The position numbers and the translations under genes are program-made. From assembly GCF_900103165.1 (NCBI RefSeq), contig NZ_FNKY01000001.1, forward strand, positions 1,426,001 through 1,490,000: a DNA stretch of 64,000 bases. The letters are read 5' to 3'. This stretch comes from Nitrosospira multiformis (GTDB lineage Bacteria; Pseudomonadota; Gammaproteobacteria; Burkholderiales; Nitrosomonadaceae). The notes beneath the pieces were generated by a model. The model worked only from the letters and a program-made list of their open reading frames with translations, made no database searches and had not been told where the DNA came from. Position 1 is the first letter of the stretch. Each line of letters opens with the position of its first letter. Positions 35,124 through 45,300 of this stretch are shown in pieces.

Positions 35124-35875
35124 TACAACCTCCTTTCACTGGGGGTAATCATGGGGGCAACTACGCGCAGTTGACGCTCATCCCCTGCGGAGCTATTCGT
35201 TTTGGCTCCAACGGCGATCAATACGAACAAATCATGCGCGAAGGCATCAAGACGCGCCAGCCATATCCGGTTGCGCCGCACAAATGTATTGTAGGCCAAT
35301 ACCGCCGGAATCGCCACAGCCAGTCCCAGCGCCGTCATGATTAACGCCTCGCCCACCGGACCGGCTACTTTGTCCAGGGTACCCTGACCGGAAAGTCCGA
35401 TTTGCACCAACGCGTGGTAAATGCCCCATACTGTGCCGAATAACCCGATATAGGGAGCTGCCGAACCCGCCGAGGCAATCACCGTGAGACCGTTCTCGAC
35501 GCGGGTCGCTTCCTGATCAAGGCCATTGCGCAGTACGCGTGTAATGAACTCGCTTGCTCCGCCCGCTGCAGCCAGTTTCTGCAAGCCGTGTTTTTCGGAG
35601 TCAACCGCGGCATTCATCGCAAGCTGCGCAAGTTGGGCAAATGCATTATTGTCGGAGCCTTCTTTCAAGGTCGAGTTTACCTCTTGCAATGAACTGGCGC
35701 TCCAGAAGCGCTTGAGAAAAGCGTCAGCGTGCCGTCCCGTCAGATAGTTGGAAATACTCTTGGTGAGTATGAGGTACCAGCTTGCCACCGAAAGTGCCAG
35801 CAGTAGTACCAGTACGCTGATACCGACGCCATCTACCTGGGCGAGAAAGTTTGAGAATCCGAGTCCTTGTTCCAT
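35123..35875 (-). CDS. exbB: ExbB family proton channel protein (TonB cluster)
   Basis: 250 aa from ATG 35875 (MEQGLGFSNFLAQVDGVG), with AAGGAG 8 bases upstream. Three spans: GISVLVLLLALSVASWYLIL, SAAPYIGLFGTVWGIYHALV and EALIMTALGLAVAIPAVLAY, as in ExbB/TolQ. Energises TonB using the proton gradient. It overlaps the tonB 3' end region closely (tonB stop at 35880). Confidence 0.94.
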   Translation of the reverse strand: MEQGLGFSNFLAQVDGVGISVLVLLLALSVASWYLILTKSISNYLTGRHADAFLKRFWSASSLQEVNSTLKEGSDNNAFAQLAQLAMNAAVDSEKHGLQKLAAAGGASEFITRVLRNGLDQEATRVENGLTVIASAGSAAPYIGLFGTVWGIYHALVQIGLSGQGTLDKVAGPVGEALIMTALGLAVAIPAVLAYNTFVRRNRIWLARLDAFAHDLFVLIAVGAKTNSSAGDERQLRVVAPMITPSERRL

Positions 35876-35879
35876 TAGA

Positions 35880-36527
35880 TCAATCTCCTTGCAGTACAAA
35901 GTTAAAGGGTTGCAGCGCAATGGCTCTTACCGGCTGGCCATTACGCTGGGGCGGCGTACAGCGCCAGGTCTTTACTGCAGCCAGGGCGGCCTCATCCAGA
36001 CGTTTGAAACCGCTGCTATTGATGATCTGCGCCACACTAATGCGACCGATCTCATCCAGCTCGACCCGTAGCACCAGTTTTCCTTCTTCGCCAAGCCGGC
36101 GTGAAAGAGATGGGTAGGCAGGTGCATTCAATTCCGGGCATGCGACCGATAGCTCCGAGGAAAGCGTGACCGGGCCGGCCGCCATCTGCGGACGGGGCGC
36201 TACGGCTACCGGTTCCGGAACTGGCTCCGGCTCTGGTTCTGGCGCAGTGGGCGGCGCCACCGGCTCGCTGGGGGACAATACCGGCGCTTCCGCTACCAAT
36301 TGGCGTGATTGCGGCGGTTTCTTTACCGGTTGAGGCTTGGGTGGGGGCGGCTCGGCCTTGGGCTCTTCCTTCGGCCTGGTTGCCGGAATAAAATTAACGA
36401 TCAGCGTCGCTAATTGCTCCGGTGGGGGAATCAACTGCTGCTTAAACAGAAAATACAATAACGCACCATGCGCGGCAAGAACAAACATCAGGCCGGGTAA
36501 AAAGGCAGGATTTTGCTTGATTATCAT
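35880..36527 (-). CDS. tonB: TonB protein
   Basis: 215 aa. One N-terminal anchor (GLMFVLAAHGALLYFLF), a proline-rich rigid region of Glu-Pro and Lys-Pro repeats (about 52-110), and the C-terminal TonB domain (YPSLSRRLGEEGKLVLRVEL then GRISVAQIINSSGFKRLDEA and AVKTWRC). The YP box, here PAYPSLSRR, contacts TonB-dependent receptors. It transduces motor energy to outer-membrane receptors for iron chelates and similar nutrients; no receptor gene is in the window. Confidence 0.95.
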   Translation of the reverse strand: MIIKQNPAFLPGLMFVLAAHGALLYFLFKQQLIPPPEQLATLIVNFIPATRPKEEPKAEPPPPKPQPVKKPPQSRQLVAEAPVLSPSEPVAPPTAPEPEPEPVPEPVAVAPRPQMAAGPVTLSSELSVACPELNAPAYPSLSRRLGEEGKLVLRVELDEIGRISVAQIINSSGFKRLDEAALAAVKTWRCTPPQRNGQPVRAIALQPFNFVLQGD

Positions 36528-36531
36528 GCGT

Positions 36532-37047
36532 TCAATGCCCGGAGCCAGTCACGGCATTGCGAGCTATCCAGTCCTCAAAAAACTTCTTGCTGACCAGACC
36601 AGTCTTGGCTTCACGTTGATGCTTTCGATCGTAAAAATACGTACGCGGCACTTCGCCATACCAGCGGCGATCAATTTCAAAACGCAAGCGCTCTGGCATG
36701 TCCTCCGCAAAAACCCATTGCTCGGCCTTGTTCATTCCATAGCTTTCCGTTCGCGCGATAAGCTGTGGTGCATCACTCACTGAGTCAGTGGCAATGAGAA
36801 CGACATCCAGTGCCGGGTGGCTGCGCTTGAGTTCACTCAGCATCTTCAATTCAGTTGGACAATATTGACAATCAAGCGACCAGAACACGAGGATGAAAGG
36901 CTTATCTTCGCGAGCGCCAAGAACTTTCTCAAGACTTCCCAGTGTGAATGGACGAACGCTTTCAGCTGCACCGCTAGCGTTCATGAAAGTGAGCGCCAAT
37001 ACGAGAAGCAACCCCCCCATCATGGGGCGATGCGGGGTGCGGGCCAT
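36532..37047 (-). CDS. Exported thioredoxin-like protein (TlpA/redoxin type)
   Basis: 171 aa from ATG 37047, which opens a signal peptide (MARTPHRPMMGGLLLVLALT, ending SGA); an ATG at 37110 would add 21 residues. A thioredoxin fold is evident: KPFILVFWSLDCQYCPTELK with a CQYC active site, then HPALDVVLIATDSVSD and GEVPRTYFYDRKHQR with the cis-proline. It ends five bases before tonB, so it is the first gene of the TonB cluster. A role in disulfide or haem-related chemistry in the periplasm is inferred. Confidence 0.82.
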   Translation of the reverse strand: MARTPHRPMMGGLLLVLALTFMNASGAAESVRPFTLGSLEKVLGAREDKPFILVFWSLDCQYCPTELKMLSELKRSHPALDVVLIATDSVSDAPQLIARTESYGMNKAEQWVFAEDMPERLRFEIDRRWYGEVPRTYFYDRKHQREAKTGLVSKKFFEDWIARNAVTGSGH

Positions 37048-37504
37048 GACGCCTAAACCGCCGGTTCGCAACGAGCAGATAACGATTATGGACTTGAAGA
37101 TATTGAACATTAAGTAATGTAAATCTAATTAAGAATCAGTCGCACTCATAATATTTTACCACTTAATTTGCAATTGATGCGCAGCATGCAGGGTATTGAG
37201 AATATTTTTGTTGCATTACAAGTCTGTTCGTCGGCAGTTCTCAATTAAACCGGGAAAGGGAATAATAGGCGTGAGATTCGCGTACCACAATGCGGCAAAT
37301 TGTCGCAGTTAGAATCGGTTAAATTATGATGACAATTTGGGACTGAAATTCCCTTGGTCAGATCTTCGCTATTTCATATATCCGGACAGCTATGCTTTCC
37401 ATCATTGAACGGAATCAACCAAAGTTGATTCAAACAGTTTGCAGTGCTGATTAATTAGTGTTCGGCCTCTTCTTTAGTAAATTCTTTCGGAAACCAGAAA
37501 AAAT
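37048..37504. other. Intergenic region upstream of the ECF sigma gene
   Basis: About 400 bases between divergent transcripts. GAATCAAC-CAAA-GTTGATTC (37412-37431) is a perfect 8-bp hairpin or operator-like inverted repeat, 75 bases before the sigma open frame. No other gene seen. Confidence 0.45.
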
Positions 37505-38143
37505 TTGCTAACATTATTGGCGGTATATGTTGTTTTTCTACCATTTTTTTCATCTACTTATAGGCAAATTGTCCTGGCTACTCAACAGGAATTTTCAAAT
37601 TTTCTGGCCGAAGTCGAGCGACGCGCCTATAAACAGGCACTATTTGCGGTACGCGACGAACATGTGGCGCTGGATATTGTCCAGGACTCCATGACGAAGC
37701 TCATTGAGAAGTATGCCGCCAAGCCAACAGAAGAGCTTCCGCTTCTGTTTCAGCGTATCCTGCAAAATACCATACGGGATTTTTACCGGCGGCAGAAAAC
37801 ACGCTCCTTGTGGACTACACTTTTCTCATCTTTCACACCTAAACAGGAAAAGGATGATGAAGACTATGACTTCCTGGAAACTTTGCGGGTAAAAGGAAAG
37901 TCGGATTTTGATGATCCTCATGCGCAATTGGAGCAAGCGCAACTTGTCAGTTTGATTGAGAAAGCCATTGAAACCCTTCCGGCGCGTCAACGGGAAGCCT
38001 TCCTGCTGCGTTACTGGGAGGAAATGGATGTTACGGAAACCGCAACGATTATGGGGTGCTCTGAAGGAAGCGTGAAAACTCATTGCTCGCGTGCAACTCA
38101 TGCTCTTGCTACTATATTAAGAAAAGAAGGAATTGATCTATGA
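37505..38143 (+). CDS. ECF-family RNA polymerase sigma factor
   Basis: Up to 212 aa. Sigma2 (FAVRDEHVALDIVQDSMTKL, LPLLFQRILQNTIRDFYRRQ) and sigma4 (LPARQREAFLLRYWEEMDVT, GCSEGSVKTHCSRATHALA) are both clear, joined by an acidic linker. The start is unsettled: the homology of this subgroup begins at ATQQEFSNFLAEVERRA (about 37578), and no ATG or GTG lies just before it; the only candidates are TTG codons at 37505 and 37517. The stop overlaps the DUF3619 start (ATGA), so the two are coupled, and the DUF3619 protein is the likely membrane regulator. Targets are unknown. Confidence 0.88.
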   Translation: MLTLLAVYVVFLPFFSSTYRQIVLATQQEFSNFLAEVERRAYKQALFAVRDEHVALDIVQDSMTKLIEKYAAKPTEELPLLFQRILQNTIRDFYRRQKTRSLWTTLFSSFTPKQEKDDEDYDFLETLRVKGKSDFDDPHAQLEQAQLVSLIEKAIETLPARQREAFLLRYWEEMDVTETATIMGCSEGSVKTHCSRATHALATILRKEGIDL

Positions 38144-38508
38144 ATGAACCGGAGTTGGGGAGAAAAGTTACGCGGCTGCTGGATCATGGTCTGCATGATA
38201 TCAAGCAGAGCACGGTGAATCAGCTGCAATCGGCACGCAGAGCCGCTCTCGAGAATTATCATATGGCCGAGGAAATCGTCACGGCCGGTCACGGTGTTTC
38301 CGCACGAGGCGGACATGACTCGCACGTTAAAACGAGAAAATTGCTATCCTTGGTAACTTTGCTATTCGCTCTTTTAAGTGTGATCTATTGGCAGACGCTA
38401 CAGCAGAGCGATGAAAACGAGGAAATTGACATAATGTTGCTAGTTGATGACCTCCCAATCAACGCCTATCTCAACGACGAGTTTGATGCATGGCTAGATC
38501 GCCCCTAG
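38140..38508 (+). CDS. DUF3619 family membrane protein, probable anti-sigma partner
   Basis: 122 aa. A cytoplasmic helical N-terminus (LGRKVTRLLDHGLHDIKQ, RLQSARRAAL-like) is followed by one membrane span (LLSLVTLLFALLSVIYW) and an acidic periplasmic tail (DENEEIDIMLLVDDLPINAY). This is the DUF3619 family found directly after this ECF sigma in betaproteobacteria; overlap at both ends points to one operon. Anti-sigma activity is inferred from the context and topology, not known. Confidence 0.85.
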   Translation: MNEPELGRKVTRLLDHGLHDIKQSTVNQLQSARRAALENYHMAEEIVTAGHGVSARGGHDSHVKTRKLLSLVTLLFALLSVIYWQTLQQSDENEEIDIMLLVDDLPINAYLNDEFDAWLDRP

Positions 38509-38882
38509 CGGTAGCGTTCTGGCTATGCATGTCGCTTTCAGCTCCTGCACTATCTGAATCCAGTCAGCCTGTCTGGAATGGATTGAATCCTCAGCAGCGG
38601 GAAGTTCTCGCTCCGCTTGCGCAAGAGTGGGATAGTATGGACGCCACAAAAAAAAAGAAATGGCTGGGCATTGCTAAACGCTATCCAGGAATGACGCCTG
38701 CAGAGCAGCATCGCACGCAGTTGCAGATGCGCGATTGGTATTCGCTGACCCCTGAGCAGCGTGAGCTGGTGCGTGAAAAGTACAAAACAATCAAAAAGCT
38801 GCCACCCGACAAGCGCCAGGAAATAAAGCAGAAATGGCGAGATTATGAGCAGATTCCCGAAGATCAGCGAGGCGGCAAATAG
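38490..38882 (+). CDS. DUF3106 domain protein, exported
   Basis: 130 aa with a signal peptide (to ALS-ES, about residue 22) and repeated helical units around L(T/N)P-QQR-L motifs (WNGLNPQQREVLAPLAQEWD, MTPAEQHRTQLQMRDWYSLT, PEQRELVREKYK). DUF3106 proteins resemble Spy/CpxP-type helical periplasmic proteins but have no established role. Overlaps the DUF3619 gene by 19 bases in another frame. Confidence 0.87.
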   Translation: MARSPLAVAFWLCMSLSAPALSESSQPVWNGLNPQQREVLAPLAQEWDSMDATKKKKWLGIAKRYPGMTPAEQHRTQLQMRDWYSLTPEQRELVREKYKTIKKLPPDKRQEIKQKWRDYEQIPEDQRGGK

Positions 38883-38910
38883 CCTGCTTAGCGCGTTATT
38901 CTGGTAATAA

Positions 38911-39333
38911 ATGAAAATTTCCGCACCTGGATTCTGGCGGCGGCTGGTGAGTATGATTTATGAGTCGCTGCTCTTGCTCGCGATTCTGCTTATCGCTGGC
39001 TTCGTTTTTCATCTTATCTTTCGCGACACCGGTTCCATTTTTTTCAGACCCGCATTTCAGCTTTATCTGCTGCTGGTGGCAGGCACTTATTTTTCCTGGT
39101 ACTGGACCCATGGTGGGCAAACGCTGCCCATGCAAACCTGGAAATTTCGTGTTATCAGCGCTGATGGTAATCAGCTTTCGTTAAAGCAGGCGATTGCACG
39201 CTATTTATTTGCGGTGATCGGTATTTTTTTCTTTGGTTGCGGAATACTCTGGGCATTATTTGACCGTAATCATCAGTTTCTGCATGACAGGCTGGCAGGT
39301 ACCCAAATCGTAAAATTGGAGGATAGCGTATGA
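38911..39333 (+). CDS. RDD family membrane protein
   Basis: 140 aa, three hydrophobic segments. The family motif begins GFWRRLVSMIYESLLLLAIL, with the conserved Arg and a shifted Asp, and ends FDRNHQFLHDRLAGTQIV, the signature RDD C-terminus. Function unknown; some members act in ion or solute transport. Last gene of the sigma-DUF3619-DUF3106-RDD operon. Confidence 0.88.
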   Translation: MKISAPGFWRRLVSMIYESLLLLAILLIAGFVFHLIFRDTGSIFFRPAFQLYLLLVAGTYFSWYWTHGGQTLPMQTWKFRVISADGNQLSLKQAIARYLFAVIGIFFFGCGILWALFDRNHQFLHDRLAGTQIVKLEDSV

Positions 39334-39421
39334 ATTCGAGGCCACCTCTGATAAGCGGGGCCATCTTTGAATCTCACGCGTGTCAGACAGCATGCTCCAC
39401 GGAGACTTATTTCGGTTACCC

Positions 39422-40882
39422 TTAGGCGGTACCGCCTACTGTCAGGCCATCTATACGTAGTGTTGGCTGACCTACTCCTACCGGTACACTTTGCCCTTCC
39501 TTTCCACAGGTGCCCACGCCGGGATCGAGCGCCATGTCATTGCCTATCATTGAAACTCGCGTAAGCACATCGGGGCCATTACCGATCAAAGTCGCGCCTT
39601 TCACCGGATAAGAAATTTTTCCATCTTCGATCATATAGGCTTCCGCAGCGGAGAAGACAAATTTTCCGCTCGTGATATCCACTTGTCCACCGCCGAAATT
39701 CACCGCATACAGACCATGCTTCACTGAAGCAATAATCTCCTCGGGGCTTTTGTCGCCGTTCAGCATATAGGTATTTGTCATGCGTGGCATGGGGATGTGG
39801 GCGAATGATTCGCGCCGCCCATTGCCTGTGACAGGTACATTCATCAGCCGCGCATTCAGGCTGTCCTGCAAGTAGCCCTTGAGTATTCCGTTCTCGATCA
39901 GCATGGTGCATTGAGTGGGGTTTCCCTCATCATCGATATTCAGCGACCCGCGCCGCCGCGCAATCGTGCCGTCGTCCACCACAGTCACGCCGGTGGCTGC
40001 GACGCGTTCGCCGATCCGGCCGGAAAATGCCGAACTGCCCTTGCGGTTAAAGTCGCCTTCCAATCCATGCCCGATGGCCTCATGCAGCAATATTCCCGGC
40101 CAGCCTGCGCCAAGTACCACCGTCATGGTTCCGGCAGGAGCGGGTTTTGCAGCCAGATTAATGAGGGCCTGATGCACCGCCTTCGCCGCATAATCCCGCA
40201 GTACGTCATCAGTGAAATAAGCGTAGTCGAAGCGTCCGCCCCCACCGGCCATGCCTTGTTCGCGATTGCCATTTTCCTCGGCAATGACTTGTAACGAGAT
40301 TCTTACCAGGGGCCGCACATCCGCCGCCACAACGCCATCACTGCGCGCTACCAGTACCACTTCATATTCTCCGCCAAGAGATGCCATGACCTGAATAACA
40401 CGCTTGTCAATGGCGCGGGCATAACCCTCAAGCTTTTCGAGCAACGCCACCTTGTCCGTATCTTTAAGGCTTGCGATTGGATCCTGAGGCAGATAAAGCT
40501 CTCGTCCTACGCTGCGTCTGACTGCCTGCACCGATTGTGTCGTCCCCTGCCGGGCAATGGCACGGGTAGCCTGTGCCGCCGAGGCAAGCGCGGGCATACT
40601 GATGTCGTCAGAGTAGGCAAACGCGGTTTTATCACCGCTCACCGCGCGTACGCCCACGCCCTGATCGATGCTGAAACTGCCTGACTTGACGATGCCTTCT
40701 TCCAAAGCCCAGCCCTCCGCGCGGCTATACTGGAAATACAGGTCGGCGTAGTCGACATGATGCGCAAGCATTTGCCCAAACACCTGCTGTAATCCGGCTG
40801 TATCGATCTCGTGGGGAGCGAGAAGACAACTGTTGGCAGTGGCGAAGAGATCATTGGGCTGGGTGACGGTTTCTGTGATCAT
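39422..40882 (-). CDS. tldD: Metalloprotease TldD
   Basis: 486 aa from ATG 40882 ([16 protein letters not shown]); a start nine codons upstream is possible. Zinc motif [11 protein letters not shown] and the family segments [30 protein letters not shown] and [20 protein letters not shown] are all present. TldD works with TldE/PmbA as a heterodimeric protease that degrades unfolded peptides and matures some RiPPs (microcin B17, and CcdA turnover). The tldE partner is not here. Lies 38 bases downstream of the nitrilase gene. Confidence 0.95.
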   Translation of the reverse strand: MITETVTQPNDLFATANSCLLAPHEIDTAGLQQVFGQMLAHHVDYADLYFQYSRAEGWALEEGIVKSGSFSIDQGVGVRAVSGDKTAFAYSDDISMPALASAAQATRAIARQGTTQSVQAVRRSVGRELYLPQDPIASLKDTDKVALLEKLEGYARAIDKRVIQVMASLGGEYEVVLVARSDGVVAADVRPLVRISLQVIAEENGNREQGMAGGGGRFDYAYFTDDVLRDYAAKAVHQALINLAAKPAPAGTMTVVLGAGWPGILLHEAIGHGLEGDFNRKGSSAFSGRIGERVAATGVTVVDDGTIARRRGSLNIDDEGNPTQCTMLIENGILKGYLQDSLNARLMNVPVTGNGRRESFAHIPMPRMTNTYMLNGDKSPEEIIASVKHGLYAVNFGGGQVDITSGKFVFSAAEAYMIEDGKISYPVKGATLIGNGPDVLTRVSMIGNDMALDPGVGTCGKEGQSVPVGVGQPTLRIDGLTVGGTA

Positions 40883-40919
40883 GGCGTGTCCCGGGTCAGG
40901 AAAAATCATCGGTGAGAGA

Positions 40920-41783
40920 TTAGCAGTGATATAGAGTGCGGTGTTTCAATGCGGGGAGACTATTGCGCAGGCTTGCCTGATATTCTCGATTGATATTTGC
41001 AATGACTACGCCCGATCCGCGAGGGAGGCGATCAAGCACGACTCCCCATGGATCAACAATCATGGTGTCACCGTGCGTTTCCCGGCCATTAACATGATAG
41101 CCTCCCTGAGCGGGCGCAACAACATAGGCAAGATTTTCAATGGCGCGGGCACGAATTAATGTTTCCCAATGCGCCTTGCCGGTGGTTGCAGTGAAAGCTG
41201 CCGGGGCAAAAATGATGTCCACCTTTCCCATTGAACGATAAAGCTCCGGAAAGCGCAGATCATAGCAAATGGAAAGACCGATGCGGCCGAACGGTGACTC
41301 CAGGGCAACCACTCCGCAACCCGCCTCGATAGTTTCCTCCTCGGCATAGCGTTCATTGCCAAGTTCAAGACCGAATAGGTGTATTTTGTCATAACGTGCC
41401 ACTTGCTTGCCTTTGTCGTCATAAACCAGGCAACTGTTCCGTACCTTGTCGGGCCTGGAGGACGCCAATGGTACGGAACCGCCTACCAGCCACATACCGA
41501 GGCGTTTAGCGGTCTGGCTCAGAAATTCCTGTATCGGCCCATGATTATCCTGCTCGCGCGCCGCGACTTTATCGGCATCCTGCATTCCCATAATACAAAA
41601 GTATTCCGGCAATGCCGCCAGTTTTGCTCCCTGGGAGGCGGCCATATCAAGCAGTCGCGCAGCTTCCTCCAGATTGCCGGATACATTGGGCCCTGCCGCC
41701 ATCTGAATGGCGGCAATGCGAATAGAACCATCGTGTGCTTTTCCCGGCGCGGATGCAGTACGAATGGCTAGATTATCGAGCAT
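40920..41783 (-). CDS. Carbon-nitrogen hydrolase (nitrilase superfamily)
   Basis: 287 aa. Catalytic triad visible: Glu in [11 protein letters not shown], Lys in [12 protein letters not shown] and Cys in [36 protein letters not shown] is a family motif. Sequence and place between yhdP and tldD match the Nit1-like omega-amidase/deaminated-glutathione amidase group, common in betaproteobacteria. Substrate assignment is an inference from family and context. Confidence 0.9.
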   Translation of the reverse strand: MLDNLAIRTASAPGKAHDGSIRIAAIQMAAGPNVSGNLEEAARLLDMAASQGAKLAALPEYFCIMGMQDADKVAAREQDNHGPIQEFLSQTAKRLGMWLVGGSVPLASSRPDKVRNSCLVYDDKGKQVARYDKIHLFGLELGNERYAEEETIEAGCGVVALESPFGRIGLSICYDLRFPELYRSMGKVDIIFAPAAFTATTGKAHWETLIRARAIENLAYVVAPAQGGYHVNGRETHGDTMIVDPWGVVLDRLPRGSGVVIANINREYQASLRNSLPALKHRTLYHC

Positions 41784-42337
41784 TATTTACGTACCTGATT
41801 TCCATGAGCGGCAAAAATAAGTCCTCGCGTTATTCGAACGCCAGCCGGATCAACCGCGGAATCGCTGCGGTCATATATTCCGGTACTCGCACAGCGTAAG
41901 ATGCGGTTGCAGCATGTAAGCCGCACTTAACCAAGCTTCCATCCCTTTGAAGAGGGCAGCACCTGTGATGAATCCAACCGTAAGAAACAGAGTAACTCAA
42001 AAGAATGTCTTAATAAACCCTTTAAGCGCAATACCGTTGACACGCGAGGCCTGTATTTTGCGATTGGAGGTTCGCAGTATGAGTCATTTTACCAATTCGT
42101 GTTGATGATAAAGGGGATTTCAAATCCGCACTGGTAGCAATTTCGCCCCGGAGGATGAAAGAAGATGAGGTGACACAGCACATGTGCCTGGAACATAGGG
42201 CCAGGCTGGGCAATGCGTGAAAATTGAGGTTCCATACCAGACCGGTCCAAAAATTATCATAAGCGGCGTGAATAGCGTTGAAATCCAGCTTTCACCACAG
42301 CCTTTCGGTAAAATATTGAGCAGGAGCTGTTCTTGGC
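41784..42337. other. Intergenic, with a possible decayed membrane-protein fragment
   Basis: On the minus strand, about 41874-42000, an open frame reads VTLFLTVGFITGAALFKGME then AWLSAAYMLQPHLTL. It is hydrophobic and protein-like but has no start codon and a stop directly upstream, so it looks like a fragment. I recognise no family. The rest shows no structure. Confidence 0.3.
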
Positions 42338-45300
42338 TTACTGCGGTATTCTGGTCATGATCGGATCCGCCCAGGTACCGGTTACGCTGTAATACCTGGA
42401 TGGCGAGTTTTGCAATGCCTGGCTTACGATGCCAACTACCGGAGTGACTAATCCGAGTGAGGGTGTGACCGTCACGTGCAGCTTTTGTGTTTCCGCCTCC
42501 AGATTCAATTCCCCATCCATGATAACTCTTGCCGCGGGCCCTTCGATTCTGAGGTCGTCGGTAGCTGCCACCCCACGAATTATTTTAACATCGCCGGAAA
42601 TCTCGTCGAAACCAAATCCTTCACTGAAGACGTCGTGAAAATCCAATGTTATTCTTCGAGGGAGTGCTCGCAGATCGAACATTCCGAACAGCCTGCCAAT
42701 TCCCGGCTCAAATTTGGGAAATTGCCCACGTCTTGCTTTTATCTTAAAGCTGCCAGCCAATGTGGGATAGTCGATTGATTGCGGGCTGCCTTGCCACGAC
42801 AATTCTCCTTCAAGCTTGCCGCTGCCGCGTTTCACGCGATCAGGATAGCCGAGATGCGCCAGAAGCTCGCCAATGTCGGATGCATTCAGTGTAATGGTGG
42901 TCTGTATGCGCGGTGGAGTGGCACGGCTTTGCCATATTCCCCGTGCCGTCAGGGAACCGTCTGAATTGATTATGTGCAGCTTCTCGATACGCCAACCCTG
43001 CTCCTGCTGACCGCCTATCAATTCCAGTTCGCCCAGGAGTTTCTCGCCGATAACAAAATTGTCCGCGGTCACATCAAGCGCAGGCGGGTTTTTTTCTCGA
43101 TACTGCACTGCTGTTACCAGGTTCGGGTTGGCCGGTGAGTCAGCGGGTATTGTCAGTGCCCTCAAGCGCGCTACTATTTTGCCATTGCCCGTCAAGTCCC
43201 AGCTAACGCCACCTTTGATTTCCCTGCTTGTGACGGTGGAATGCCATAATTCATCTTCCTTGCTGGCGTTCAGTGTAATATCGTTGAGGCGCTTACCCAG
43301 AATGTCGAGTGTGCCGATATGAGCGTTGATTCTTGCAAGATTCAGAGGCGGCGCCGCCTCGTCACTACTGAATTGTTCGAGCAGATTTCGCCAACGGTCC
43401 AGATCCAGCCTCGGCAAGGTGCCAGTCAACGATATTCCCTTTCCTTCAGGTGATATGGCGGCTCTTGTACCGAAATTCACGACGCCACGCTCTACATGAT
43501 ATTTGCCTGTCTTATCTTGACTACGCCTGATCCTTGCAGTTGCCAGTCCGCCATAGCTAAAACTCAGGACATCTCCCTGTTCCGATACCCTTCTCTCAAA
43601 GCGAAGCAGCGTGCTATCCGTAGCAGCTTTGGAAAAAGGCTCAGGCAGTGTCGAAGTCATGCCCTGCAGCGATGATTCAATAGATATATTTACCAACTTG
43701 TTATGTATATGAACGGATGCTCGCCAATCAGTGGTGCCGCGCAGATGCCGTGTCCATACCTCGGCGGGATTCACGGCTCCGCTCGGCGAGAATTGATACA
43801 GGTTGCCCGGATTGACTTTTCCAATAGCGGACAGATGCATGCCCTCGCCAGGCGTGGTAGTGGAATTGACAGTTATGGGTCCACCAAGGAATTGGGCAGT
43901 AACGTTTTCTAACTTTATCTCGGAGCCGGAAAAAGCGAGAATACCGTTGATGTTACCGATGTTGGGTATGTGCGCACCAGGATTGATCTGGTTGTCGATG
44001 AACCGGTAGTTTCCGGTCAGCTTGATATCACCCTTGTTGTGCAGGGGAATATCAAGCTTAAACAATAATTTTCCATTTCCAGTAATGCTGACATCATCGG
44101 CGAAACTATTGGCTTGGTTGTCTACTACATATTTTGTGGCAAATTTCAGAAACTCACTCGTTGGGCCATTTGCCTCACCCTGGCTTTCCAGCATTGCATC
44201 GGATGCAGTCATGTCTGCAATTTGCAGCTTCACCTTGCTTAATTTCGCACCTGAGATACTTGCCTGCGAAGCGTCAAGTTTCATATCGTTGCCTTGAAAC
44301 TGCAGATTCCCCGATATGTTCTCTATGCGCGGCCATCCCGGGATATGATCCAGCACCACTTCCGACACTTTCGTATGTAGCCGGAATATGCCGGTATTGC
44401 CACGAATGAAAGGAAAGTCGACCAGATCGCCCTTGAGATGCAGCCGCGCATCCAGAAATTCTCCCGCAACGATGGATTTGCCAAGCCAATCTTGGACGTA
44501 ATGATTTGCCGTTATGGGCGTGTAATGCCGTAGATAGCCGGCATCCACACGGGTCACGTGGCCCGTCAGATCAACTACACCGGGTTTACCTGGAATGAAA
44601 CGATAACTCCCATAGGCTACTCCGGCCGCATGGTGATTGGAGAAAGAAATGTTGTTGAACTTGAATGCGATGGAGTTTCCCTCGGGCAAAAATTTCCAGC
44701 TTGCCTGGCCGGTAAAGACATCCAGCACCAGCGGTTCATGGAATATATGGGGCAATTCGACCCTGACCTGTTGAGAATTAAGATTCAGAGTACCGCCTCG
44801 TTCCGTAATGTCGATATTTCCGGTAACACCGCTAAAGGCTGGCAGGCTTTCATGTTTTCTCATGCCCAGATTGGCAAACCCCCCTTTCGCACTGAAATAG
44901 ACGGGTCTTTGCCATTCCCCATCCCATTTTGCCCGCATATGATGAATTTCTCCCCGAGGCGATACCCTGTCAATCTGCTCGCGCAGTGGTTGACCGATCG
45001 GCAAATACTCCATCAAATCCCCCAAAACTTTCAGATCCAGGTTTTCGACACTTAATCTTCCACCCCCGGATTTGGTGCCGCGAGGAGAAATCAGCCGCAG
45101 TGAGAAATTTACCGGCTGTAATTCTCCTTCGCCGCGAACCGTTGCATCCAGTCCGCGCACAAATAGTTCCATGCCCTCTTTCGTATCGTCATTGACCCTT
45201 TGCCAACCAATCCTGCCCCGCAAACGGATGAGATTCAACTCGGGCAAGTTCTCCGCCAGTTGCGTCTCAACATTATTCAGGTGCATGTCAGCCGTCAATT

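Noticed and set aside
34078-38143. FecI-FecR pair made by the ECF sigma and the FecR-like protein
   Set aside because: They are divergent and 3 kb apart, the sigma overlaps its own DUF3619 partner, and the FecR lacks the anti-sigma region.
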